Below are positions 52,162 through 60,170 of a DNA stretch of 64,000 bases, piece by piece. The notes under the pieces are model-generated. The model ran no database searches, had not been told where the DNA came from, and saw only the letters and a program-made list of their open reading frames with translations. Every line of letters starts with the position of its first letter. Position 1 is the stretch's first letter. A program made the position numbers and the translations under genes. This stretch comes from Lacihabitans soyangensis (lineage in GTDB: Bacteria > Bacteroidota > Bacteroidia > Cytophagales > Spirosomataceae): assembly GCF_024343775.1 (NCBI RefSeq), contig NZ_RJUF01000022.1, forward strand, positions 1 through 64,000, written 5' to 3'.

Positions 52162-52821
52162 ATGAAAAAGCTAATCATATTAATTCTTATATTTCCGGGC
52201 CTAGTAAACGCTCAGCTGTTTGGTTCTGGAAAAGTAATCACTCGTGAATTTACCCTCAAAGATTTCGACAAGGTAAATATTGAGGATTTTGACGGTCAAG
52301 TAGAAATAGAAATTGGAAAACCTTTTGCCATAAAAATTGAAATAGATGAAAATCTAGAACCAAGACTAAGAGTAAGCAAGGACAATTCTGAAAATCAATT
52401 AAATATCTTTTTAGAAGGCAATAAAAATGGTAGATTGTATTTAGAAAAAACCAGAATAAAAATGAGAATAAGTATGCCTGAGGTGTCAGTAATAAGTCAT
52501 CGAGGAAATACAAATATGCATGTTCATGGCATTGCAGGAAGGTATTTCAGGCTAGAAACTACTGGAAATGGTGATGTGTTTTTGTCAGGCTCGATAGACG
52601 AACTGGATATTAAGAAAAGTGGAAATGGCGGAGTTAAAGCCGAAAAACTTATATCGAAGACGGCCAAAGTAAAGAGCTACGGTAACGGCAATGTAACGGT
52701 AAATTCTCAAATTTCCTTAAAGGCTAATGGCACCGGAAACTGTAGCATCATGCAAACTGGGCCCGGTAAGATAGATCCCATGTCGGGAGTGATAGGAAAT
52801 GGAGATGTGAGGAAAATATAA
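52162..52821 (+). CDS. GIN-domain (DUF2807) auto-adhesin-like protein
   Basis: A 219-residue secreted protein of the DUF2807 (GIN domain) family: a right-handed beta-helix-like repeat. Signal peptide KLIILILIFPGLVNAQ, then FDKVNIEDFDGQVEIEIGKP and the repeating strands FRLETTGNGDVFLSGSIDEL, KKSGNGGVKAEKLISKT, KSYGNGNVTVNSQISLK, GTGNCSIMQTGPGKI. The repeated Gly-Asn-Gly loops are characteristic. ATG 52162 is used; the reading start at 52060 lies in the upstream gene. Role unknown, often beside anti-sigma or regulatory genes in Bacteroidota. Confidence 0.85.
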   Translation: MKKLIILILIFPGLVNAQLFGSGKVITREFTLKDFDKVNIEDFDGQVEIEIGKPFAIKIEIDENLEPRLRVSKDNSENQLNIFLEGNKNGRLYLEKTRIKMRISMPEVSVISHRGNTNMHVHGIAGRYFRLETTGNGDVFLSGSIDELDIKKSGNGGVKAEKLISKTAKVKSYGNGNVTVNSQISLKANGTGNCSIMQTGPGKIDPMSGVIGNGDVRKI

Positions 52822-52863
52822 ACAAAGTCACAAACCCTAGGTTTACAAAATAAAATTAGTTTT

Positions 52864-53901
52864 ATGAGAAAAATATTTTTTCTTTTCTTTTTGATCAGCA
52901 ATTCTTTATTTGCTCAAGACTTCGAATCCGTTTTTAAGAAATATCCTAATTTTAACGGAGTGGTGTTGGTAGCCGATAATGGCAAAATACAGTACCTAAA
53001 AGCACAAGGGCTGGCCAATAGACAAGAAAACATTAAACTTTCAACTAATTCTGTTTTTAGAATTTGCTCCATTACCAAGACTTTTACGGCAGCCATTATT
53101 CTACAACTCTACGAAGAGGGAAGGTTGTCATTGGAAGATAAAATGGGAAAATACTTACCTAACTACAAAGGCGAAGCGAAGGATAGGGTAAACATACATC
53201 AACTTTTGACTTACAGTTCTGGCATTAAAAACCTGGACCAAAATACAGAAGATATGTATGCCCTGAAACTTCCTATTGATACTATTTTGGTCAAATATTG
53301 CTCTGGAGTCTTGGTTTCAGAGCCTGGGAAGCAGTTTGATTATAAGAACGCGGAGTATATAATTCTTGGAAAAATCATTGAAAAAATTGAAAATAAGCCC
53401 TTTGAGCTCGTCCTTAAAGAAAGAATTTTAGATAAAATAGAAATGGCAAACTCTGGGATGTTAAGTAATGCAAAAGTCATCAAAGGACTTGCTAACAGCT
53501 ATTTATACGATTCTGAATCCCAGCAGTTTAGCAATGATGACCCTTATTGGATCGAGAATTTCTATGCCTCAGGTGCTATGTACAGCACCGTTCAAGATTT
53601 GCTAAAGTTTGACCAAGCAGTCTTTGGTTCCAAATTGTTTAAAAAATCAACCTTAGATTTGATGCTAAAACCTTATCCAGAACTCTGGAATGTAGCCTAT
53701 GGTTTTTGGGTAAGCGAAAACGAATATTTGGGTAAAAAATATCTTTGTTCTGATCGACAAGGGAGTATTTCTGGAAGCAATACTTCGTGGTTGCATATGA
53801 TAAATGAAAACAAAACATTCTTGATTTTTGCAAATACAGACGCTGTAAATTTGAATAATCTACGTACCGATTTGATTGAAGTTAGCCTAAAGAAGAAATA
53901 A
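52864..53901 (+). CDS. Beta-lactamase-fold serine hydrolase
   Basis: A 345-residue secreted serine hydrolase of the class C beta-lactamase / D-alanyl-D-alanine carboxypeptidase superfamily. The signal peptide is KIFFLFFLISNSLFAQ. The nucleophile motif SxxK is S69-I-T-K72 in FRICSITKTFTAA, the second motif is YKN in QFDYKNAEYIILGKIIE. The third KTG-like element is not clear. It is the fourth gene of the cluster, 42 bases after the DUF2807 gene. Its stop is followed directly by the next ATG, so it is probably translated together with the AraC gene. Substrate could be a peptide or beta-lactam-like ester. Confidence 0.9.
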   Translation: MRKIFFLFFLISNSLFAQDFESVFKKYPNFNGVVLVADNGKIQYLKAQGLANRQENIKLSTNSVFRICSITKTFTAAIILQLYEEGRLSLEDKMGKYLPNYKGEAKDRVNIHQLLTYSSGIKNLDQNTEDMYALKLPIDTILVKYCSGVLVSEPGKQFDYKNAEYIILGKIIEKIENKPFELVLKERILDKIEMANSGMLSNAKVIKGLANSYLYDSESQQFSNDDPYWIENFYASGAMYSTVQDLLKFDQAVFGSKLFKKSTLDLMLKPYPELWNVAYGFWVSENEYLGKKYLCSDRQGSISGSNTSWLHMINENKTFLIFANTDAVNLNNLRTDLIEVSLKKK

Positions 53902-54975
53902 ATGTCGATTTACACCACTCCACTCCAATTCGCCTATTTTTTGGGCTTACTGTTTTCAGTCCTTTTATTGAATAGAGGTTTCAAAGAAGAGCGTCTTTCT
54001 GATAAGCTTTTGGCTGCGGTTTTGTTTTTATTGACCATGGAAATCCAAGATTATACTTTTGGTTTTTCAGGAATAAATATGCTTTGGGAGGAATTAAACG
54101 GCTTCCCAAGGCATTTTTCGCTGGCCTTCCCACCAACAGTTTATTTTTACCTTAATGCCCAAATCAACCGAGATTTCAAGTTTAAACGTACCGACTTTCT
54201 TTACTATATCCCTTATGCTATTTATTTCATTATCAATCTTTTTGTTTTCTGCCAAGGGAAGGAATATGTGGATAAATGGCAGGGAAATCCCAATTTGAAC
54301 TGGCTCAATTGGTTAGAAACCATTACTCTTTGGGTCTTGTATTTTTATTTTTTTATACTTTCCCTAAAAATCTACAAAAACTATAGAAAATGGGCTGAAA
54401 CACAGTTTTCTGATACCGAAACGATTAGTTTTGAATGGATTCGTAATTTTATCTATTTGATAATAACAGGCGAAGTTTTTAAAACCGGATGGAATCTTGC
54501 TGACTATATCATAGACATGCCTTTTGAGAAAGATTGGTGGTGGCATTTGTACACAGTAGCTATTATTTGTTATGTTGGAATCAGCGGTTACGCTCAAACA
54601 CAACCGAAAACCCTGCATTTTGAAGCGGAAATAATGCCCGAAATAAAAATTGAGGAAAGCACAAAGAAAATTTCTGAAGAATTGATACCTAAAATAAAGC
54701 ATATATTCTCAACCGAGAAAGTATTCTTGGAACCCGAACTGACGCTTTCGGAATTAGCCTTGAAGCTGAAAACTAACACATCGTTGCTTTCAGCAGCCAT
54801 AAATCAAGGCTTTGGCAAGAATTTCAACGATTTCGTGAATGAATACAGAATCAGAGAATTTGAAAAGCAGCTGAGCAATCCGGAGAACAAAAATTATACT
54901 AAATTGGCGATTGCCCTAGATTGTGGTTTCAATTCTAAGGCTACTTTCAATCGGGCACTGAAGAAGTTTAGCTAA
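53902..54975 (+). CDS. Membrane-anchored AraC-family transcriptional regulator
   Basis: A 357-residue protein with a seven-helix-like hydrophobic N-terminal half and an AraC-type DNA-binding domain at the C-terminus. Helices include QFAYFLGLLFSVLLLNRG, LLAAVLFLLTMEIQDYTF, YYIPYAIYFIINLFVFC, TITLWVLYFYFFILSLKIY and FIYLIITGEVFKTGW. The HTH is LTLSELALKLKTNTSLLSAA and the second helix-turn-helix KLAIALDCGFNSKATFNRAL. These proteins sit in the membrane and may sense extracellular signals. It follows the serine hydrolase with no spacer and likely regulates the cluster. The sensed ligand is unknown. Confidence 0.9.
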   Translation: MSIYTTPLQFAYFLGLLFSVLLLNRGFKEERLSDKLLAAVLFLLTMEIQDYTFGFSGINMLWEELNGFPRHFSLAFPPTVYFYLNAQINRDFKFKRTDFLYYIPYAIYFIINLFVFCQGKEYVDKWQGNPNLNWLNWLETITLWVLYFYFFILSLKIYKNYRKWAETQFSDTETISFEWIRNFIYLIITGEVFKTGWNLADYIIDMPFEKDWWWHLYTVAIICYVGISGYAQTQPKTLHFEAEIMPEIKIEESTKKISEELIPKIKHIFSTEKVFLEPELTLSELALKLKTNTSLLSAAINQGFGKNFNDFVNEYRIREFEKQLSNPENKNYTKLAIALDCGFNSKATFNRALKKFS

Positions 54976-54990
54976 AGGACGTTTTATAAA

Positions 54991-55785
54991 TTACCTCTCC
55001 AAAACTTCAGGATTCTTAACCGCGAACTTCAGATATTTAAAAAGTTTTCCGGCATGTGAAGCATCCACCACACGGTGGTCGAGTGCTGCACCTAACGTGA
55101 TGATTCTGCGGGGAACTACCTCGTTATTAACCACCCAAGGCTTGGTTTGTACGCCTCCCATGATCATCACAAACGAAATATTGGCGAATGGGAATAAGGC
55201 AGGAAATCCAATGTCCAGCCCCAATGTGCCTATATTGGAAAGCATGAATGAGCCAAAAGTATGCGGTTGAAGATCGATAAATGGCAAACTTATTCCCCAA
55301 TCCACAAACAGTTTTTTGATAATGCCCACAATCCAGTTTCTGAACGGATAAGGAATGGCAGCCATGGTGTCTTTTAGCTGCATGGTATTGCTCTCAGACC
55401 CTTTTCTTGACTTCTGGATTTCTTTATTGAGCACATCTACAGACTCACTAAAGGTTAATTGATCCGCATTTTTTACAATTACAGACGACATTTCTCCATC
55501 AGCTTTGAGTACACTTACCGCACAATTTACAGATGGAAAAGCATAAATATTACCTCGTTTTGAGTAAGTATTCAGTTCTGGAATATCGTTGCTTATGGCT
55601 CTTGAAGTAGCCAGCATAAAAAAATGTGTCAGCGTTATTTTTATACCTTCCTTTCTCTTTTTCTCGATATAAAGCTCTAAATCGGTCACATCAATTTCTA
55701 CAGAACCAAATATTTTAGAGTCATTTGGTTTTTTGTAGATGGTAGAAGCTATTTGTCGCCAAGCAGTATTGAGGTTTTCGGTCAA
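54991..55785 (-). CDS. Stand-alone 2-oxoacid dehydrogenase acyltransferase (CAT fold)
   Basis: A 264-residue protein consisting only of the E2 catalytic domain, without lipoyl or subunit-binding domain. It begins AWRQIASTIYKKPNDS. The catalytic motif is DHRVVDASHAGKL, with the His and Asp in the HxxxD pattern, preceded by SNIGTLGLDIGFPALFPFAN, the usual E2 sequence. Stand-alone E2-like proteins act as acyltransferases on unknown substrates. It lies 19 bases after the aspartic protease gene, so it is probably in the same transcript. Confidence 0.85.
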   Translation of the reverse strand: MTENLNTAWRQIASTIYKKPNDSKIFGSVEIDVTDLELYIEKKRKEGIKITLTHFFMLATSRAISNDIPELNTYSKRGNIYAFPSVNCAVSVLKADGEMSSVIVKNADQLTFSESVDVLNKEIQKSRKGSESNTMQLKDTMAAIPYPFRNWIVGIIKKLFVDWGISLPFIDLQPHTFGSFMLSNIGTLGLDIGFPALFPFANISFVMIMGGVQTKPWVVNNEVVPRRIITLGAALDHRVVDASHAGKLFKYLKFAVKNPEVLER

Positions 55786-55804
55786 AATATTTTAATAAAA
55801 TGGT

Positions 55805-56224
55805 TTACTTAAGTTTCATTTGAGCAAAATAAGGATGCTCAGGATTTACTATTAATTCTTGACGAAGTGGATGAACCAAAACGTCCATATCTTCCAAAGG
55901 AATTGCTCCCAATAGTGGTTCATTACTACCATCTAAAACCAGAGCATTACAAACCGTATTTCTGTTTTTGAATTTTACTTTTACCGGTCCAACCACATCA
56001 TATTCTTCAATATGGCCATTGGCCAACTGGGCTTTTCTTTTTTCTATAAAAGGAAGCTGAAGTTGCTCTTGTATAGATTCGTTGATACAAAGATTATAAG
56101 CACCTGTATCAACCAACATACTCACATTGATTTTTTTTATCTCATCTTCGCCAATGACATATCTTCTTGCCAAGGCCACATCTTCGGCATTTATCAGTTC
56201 AATATCTGCATAAACAAGTCCCAT
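55805..56224 (-). CDS. Retropepsin-like aspartic protease
   Basis: A 139-residue protein of the aspartyl protease clan AA type. The active-site motif is VSMLVDTGAYNLCINESI, with the DTGA triad, near residue 40. The second half has LVLDGSNEPLLGAIPLEDMD, the hydrophobic-hydrophobic-Gly of retropepsins. ATG 56224 (MGLVYADIELIN) is chosen over 56254, whose extra ten residues begin far before the first strand. No membrane segment. It lies 54 bases after the quinoprotein gene. Confidence 0.83.
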   Translation of the reverse strand: MGLVYADIELINAEDVALARRYVIGEDEIKKINVSMLVDTGAYNLCINESIQEQLQLPFIEKRKAQLANGHIEEYDVVGPVKVKFKNRNTVCNALVLDGSNEPLLGAIPLEDMDVLVHPLRQELIVNPEHPYFAQMKLK

Positions 56225-56277
56225 AATTGTACGGTTTTTTGACAAAAATAACAATAATAATCTAAATCTGTAACAAG

Positions 56278-58383
56278 TTACTCCAAAGCAAAAGCTACAT
56301 ACTTATTGCCTTTTGGAGTGCCTAATTTTGTACCTCCACAAGCAATTACAAGATATTGTTTACCGTTTTTAGAATACATTGATGGTGTAGCAAAAGCCGC
56401 TGCTGGTAACGCATGCTCCCAAACCAATTTGCCTGTTTTCGCCTCAAATGCTCGCAAGGAAGCATCCTTGGTGGCTGCTATAAAAAGTAATCCGGTTTTG
56501 GTAATTACTGGACCACCGTAGTTTTCGGTACCTGTGCCCGTAATGCCTTCTTTTTGCAAAATCGGCTCATTCCCAAGGGGAATTCTCCACAACTGTTTTC
56601 CCGAGTTCAGATCTATAGCATTCAAAGTTCCCCAAGGTGGGCCAATGGCGGGCAGACCTCTATTATCCAGAAATTTATTATAACCCGTCATTTTGTAAGC
56701 TACACCTGCCTTTTGGCTCATTTGACTGTCTTTGCTTTGCACTTCCTTTTTCTCCTCATTTTTGAGGAAAGCTATCAAGGCTTGTTTTTCCTCGGGTTTT
56801 ATAAATCCAAAGCCTGGCATCATGCCTTTTCCTGAGTTTATGAAATTAAGTAAAGCGGCATTATCATGTTTTTTACCAATATTGACAAGCGAAGGATAGC
56901 CACTTTCAACATTTCCTTCTAAGTCTGGTTGATGACAATTTTGACAATAATTGCGGTAAGTACGTTCTCCAAGCGGCATGCCACTTGTATTTTGAGTAGG
57001 TCGCATGGTCTGTATCCAAGCCATCTCGTTGGCGTTGATATAAATTACTCCGTTAGGGTCAACAGCACTTCCACCCCACTCAGCTCCGCCGTCGTAGCCA
57101 GGGAAAATTATCGTTCCCTCTTCGCTTGGTGGGTCAAAAAGTCCTTTTTTGTAAGTTCTGAAAGCTTTTACCAATTCGTCTCTGTTTTGTGCATAAGGCG
57201 AAATATCTTTCTCAGTGAGTTTATAAGACTCTCTGGCATAGGGTTTTGGAAGTGTTGGAACAGGCTGGGTTGGCCATGTAACTTCTCCTTTTAGCTTAGA
57301 TTTTGGTACAGGTATTGCGTTGATAGGGAACAATGACTTGCCCGTAACTCTATCAAAAACAAACACATAACCCTGTTTGGTTACTTGAGCCACGGCGTCT
57401 ATTTTTTTGCCGTATTTGTTTAAGGTTATTAAATTTGGTGGTGCGGGTAAGTCTCTATCCCAAATATCATGGTGAACAAACTGGTAATGCCATTTGAGCT
57501 TTCCTGTTCGGGCGTCTAAGGCAAGTAAGCAATTGCTGAAAAGATTTTTCCCGGGTCTGTTGCCACCATAAAAATCGTATGCGGCCGAGCCAGTAGGTAC
57601 ATACAAAATCCCTCTCGACTTGTCCACCGCCATTCCTGACCAGTTATTTGCTGCACCTACATATTCATTTTTGTAAGCATCTTTCGGAAATGTTTCATAG
57701 CCTTTTTCGCCAGGATAAGGAATGGTATGAAATGTCCAAACAAGTTTTCCAGAAATCACATCAAAGGCTCGGATGTCACCAGGGGCTGCATCGGCGTCTT
57801 CTGAAAGTCTGACCGGCATATAAATCAGGTTTTCGAAAATAGTACCAGGCGTATTAGAAATGATAAATTTGTCTTTGGCTGATTCGGGCAATCCGGTGTG
57901 TAAATCCACTTTGCCTCCATTGCCAAATGTGGAAATAGGCTTACCCGTAGTGGCATCTAAAGCCCAAAGATTTGGTCCGGCAGTATACAGAATTCTTTTA
58001 TCGTTGCCATTTTGCCAATAAGCTACTCCGCGGCTGGTACTCGCCCAGTTTTTCAAAGGATCACCAAAACGCCAAATCTCTTTGCCAGTACCAGCATCTA
58101 TGGCAAATGCTTGAACAGACGATGTTACACCAAACAAAACACCATCCACAATCAGCGGATTCACCTGCATTTGGCCAGAGTCTGGAGTGGCATATTCCCA
58201 CGCTACTTTAAGGTTTTTTACGTTTTCGAGGTTGATTTGGTCGAGTTTAGAATAATGATTCCGATCGGCTCCACCAAGATATTCCGACCAGTTCTCACCA
58301 GAACCGAAACTATCATCTACCAATTGGATTTTGATAAAACCCAAACACAATGAAACTGCCAATACCAAAAACACTTTTTTCAT
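56278..58383 (-). CDS. PQQ-dependent dehydrogenase (quinoprotein) with inserted cytochrome c domain
   Basis: A 701-residue periplasmic quinoprotein with a PQQ-type beta-propeller and a cytochrome c domain. A signal peptide (VFLVLAVSLCLGFIKIQ) is followed by WSEYLGGADRNHYSKLDQIN. The propeller repeats include VDGVLFGVTSSVQAFAIDAG and TGKEIWRFGDP. A haem c motif CQNCHQPDLEGNVESGYP lies near residue 480, between blades, and MMPGFGFIKPEEKQALIAFL carries the axial Met. It can pass electrons to the respiratory chain; the sugar or alcohol substrate is unknown. It starts in the last base of the siroheme synthase stop (TAATG), so the two are coupled. Confidence 0.9.
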   Translation of the reverse strand: MKKVFLVLAVSLCLGFIKIQLVDDSFGSGENWSEYLGGADRNHYSKLDQINLENVKNLKVAWEYATPDSGQMQVNPLIVDGVLFGVTSSVQAFAIDAGTGKEIWRFGDPLKNWASTSRGVAYWQNGNDKRILYTAGPNLWALDATTGKPISTFGNGGKVDLHTGLPESAKDKFIISNTPGTIFENLIYMPVRLSEDADAAPGDIRAFDVISGKLVWTFHTIPYPGEKGYETFPKDAYKNEYVGAANNWSGMAVDKSRGILYVPTGSAAYDFYGGNRPGKNLFSNCLLALDARTGKLKWHYQFVHHDIWDRDLPAPPNLITLNKYGKKIDAVAQVTKQGYVFVFDRVTGKSLFPINAIPVPKSKLKGEVTWPTQPVPTLPKPYARESYKLTEKDISPYAQNRDELVKAFRTYKKGLFDPPSEEGTIIFPGYDGGAEWGGSAVDPNGVIYINANEMAWIQTMRPTQNTSGMPLGERTYRNYCQNCHQPDLEGNVESGYPSLVNIGKKHDNAALLNFINSGKGMMPGFGFIKPEEKQALIAFLKNEEKKEVQSKDSQMSQKAGVAYKMTGYNKFLDNRGLPAIGPPWGTLNAIDLNSGKQLWRIPLGNEPILQKEGITGTGTENYGGPVITKTGLLFIAATKDASLRAFEAKTGKLVWEHALPAAAFATPSMYSKNGKQYLVIACGGTKLGTPKGNKYVAFALE

Positions 58384-58955
58384 TATTTTTCTTCTTTTGA
58401 AATCGTAGTTATCTCATTCATTTTCTTTACTTTATATTCAAAATCGCCTTTTAGGCTATTTCGAATTTTCTGTAAATTATCTAAGGTTTCTTGTATGTTT
58501 TCAGGGATAATATCTTGCAACATCTCTCTGATTCTCTTTGCAAAAGTTGGTGATTTTCCATTCGTCGATATACCTATTTTCAAGTCGCCTTTTGTAACGA
58601 CAGAACCCAAATAAAAATCACACAAATCGGGTGTATCAGCCACATTGACCAATATGCCCATGCTTTTACAATCAATTTGCACTTGCTTGTTTACTTCAGG
58701 CCTATCAGTCCCAACTATTACAATATTTTTGTCGTGAAGATGCTCCACACGATATGGTTCATAAAACAACTCTATTTTATGACTTTTGGAGAGTTCTACA
58801 ATTTCGGACTTGATTTCGGGTGCCACCAAAACAATGTGAGATAGTGGTGAGTTTTTTAATAAGGCTTCCAATTTTTCAAGGCCAACATTGCCACCTCCGA
58901 CTATCAGTATGGTCATTTGTTCGGCTTTTAAAAAAATGGGAAAGAGGGTATTCAT
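58383..58955 (-). CDS. Siroheme synthase N-terminal type: precorrin-2 dehydrogenase / ferrochelatase
   Basis: A 190-residue Met8/CysG N-terminal-like enzyme that makes sirohydrochlorin from precorrin-2 and may insert iron into it. The NAD-binding motif is TILIVGGGNVGLEKLEALLK; the catalytic region is VADTPDLCDFYLGSVVTKGD, then the KIGISTNGKSPTFAKRIREM block. No methyltransferase half is fused. The stop overlaps the quinoprotein start. No other siroheme or sulfite reductase gene lies in this window, so the operon neighbours do not reveal why it is placed here. Confidence 0.88.
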   Translation of the reverse strand: MNTLFPIFLKAEQMTILIVGGGNVGLEKLEALLKNSPLSHIVLVAPEIKSEIVELSKSHKIELFYEPYRVEHLHDKNIVIVGTDRPEVNKQVQIDCKSMGILVNVADTPDLCDFYLGSVVTKGDLKIGISTNGKSPTFAKRIREMLQDIIPENIQETLDNLQKIRNSLKGDFEYKVKKMNEITTISKEEK

Positions 58956-59212
58956 ATCGAAAATTCAATTTTTACGAAAGTAAATCAAAATTGTGAACAA
59001 TTATCGAAATCTTTAACTGATAAATGCTAAAAAGCAGAATACAAGTGGTGTCCAGATATGGGCAAAAAAATAAAACAATTTTTATAAAAAATTGAAAATT
59101 AGTTCGTTTGACCCAAAAATGAAGAACATTATTTGTTTTTTTTCAAATATTAAATGTAAACTTTACGGACTTTCAAAAAAGAACAATTTTTACAAAAATA
59201 ACCAATCTGTTT

Positions 59213-60004
59213 ATGGCAGTAAATGATGATTATCTTCCGTGTAAATCTTATGCTGGACAAGAGGCCGACCCGAAAAATGAAGGCTTCACAGTATTTCAAG
59301 ATAAAAAGACCAAGAAATATTATTTTGCTTTAGTAGACAACGAAGGTAATGTGCTGTTGAAAAGTGAGGGGTACGTTGATCTTAAATCAAGGAAAAATGG
59401 TATTGCATCGGTTATAAAAAACAAAAGTATTGATGGTAGGCTATCTGTTGAAAAAGACAAAAAGAAGTTTTTTGTGGTTTTGAAAGCAGGAAACAACAAG
59501 GAAATAGCTCGTTCATGCAATTTTACATCAGAATTGGAAGCCAAAAATGCGATTGAGAAAATCGCAAGCAAAGAGTCGGTTGCGGAAGTAGTTTCTGCTG
59601 GCGTTTCTACAAACATGCTTGCAAGTCTTGATGGCTTCTTGAATGTTGGAGATTATCTCGACAAAGCAAGAATTTGGGACTCCTACGGCATCACTGGTTT
59701 TGTGAAATTTCAAGGCGAAGACGACAAATATTATTTCGGAGTTTACAATCCCGACGCCACTCTTTATCTTCGTTCGCTGGGCTTCATGACAGAGGACGAG
59801 CGAGACAATACCTTCGATTTGATGGAAAGTACCATATTGTTGGAAGAAAACTACAAAATTGAGAATTTGGGTGGCAAATATTATGCGGTCTTATTCGAAG
59901 AAAGCGAGATTTTGGCCATTTCTCCTGATTTCAACTCTTTTATCGAGGCGTTTGTGACAACCCCAGGTGGACGTCCGAAAGAGACTATTGGAACAATGTT
60001 TTGA
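59213..60004 (+). CDS. DUF1508 (YegP-like) repeat protein
   Basis: A 263-residue soluble protein with several copies of the DUF1508 unit. The first is GFTVFQDKKTKKYYFALVDN with EGNVLLKSEGYVDLKSRKNG, the second is RLSVEKDKKKFFVVLKAGNN with KEIARSCNFTSELEAKNAIE, and two more degenerate units follow (DDKYYFGVYNPDATLYLRSL; KYYAVLFEESEILAISPDF). DUF1508 proteins may act in stress protection, with no proven activity. The spacer 58956-59212 upstream is AT-rich and shows no other gene. A strong terminator follows 27 bases after the stop. Confidence 0.85.
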   Translation: MAVNDDYLPCKSYAGQEADPKNEGFTVFQDKKTKKYYFALVDNEGNVLLKSEGYVDLKSRKNGIASVIKNKSIDGRLSVEKDKKKFFVVLKAGNNKEIARSCNFTSELEAKNAIEKIASKESVAEVVSAGVSTNMLASLDGFLNVGDYLDKARIWDSYGITGFVKFQGEDDKYYFGVYNPDATLYLRSLGFMTEDERDNTFDLMESTILLEENYKIENLGGKYYAVLFEESEILAISPDFNSFIEAFVTTPGGRPKETIGTMF

Positions 60005-60030
60005 GAAAAAAAAGACGGAAATTGAATACA

Positions 60031-60059
60031 AAAACCTCTCAGAAATGGGAGGTTTTTTT
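60031..60059 (+). terminator. Rho-independent terminator after the DUF1508 gene
   Basis: AAAACCTCTC (60031-60040) pairs with GGGAGGTTTT (60047-60056), with one G-U pair and a loop AGAAAT, followed by T. A very similar hairpin sequence ends the RND operon near 36903-36934. Confidence 0.9.
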
Positions 60060-60170
60060 GTTGGTCTAAAGTCTTAGCTTTCAAATATTTTACCCTATCA
60101 AAAAAACCACTAACTTGCTTCAATTTATAGCCTAAATTTCCGTTAAACTCAAAATTTTAAACTACCTAAA

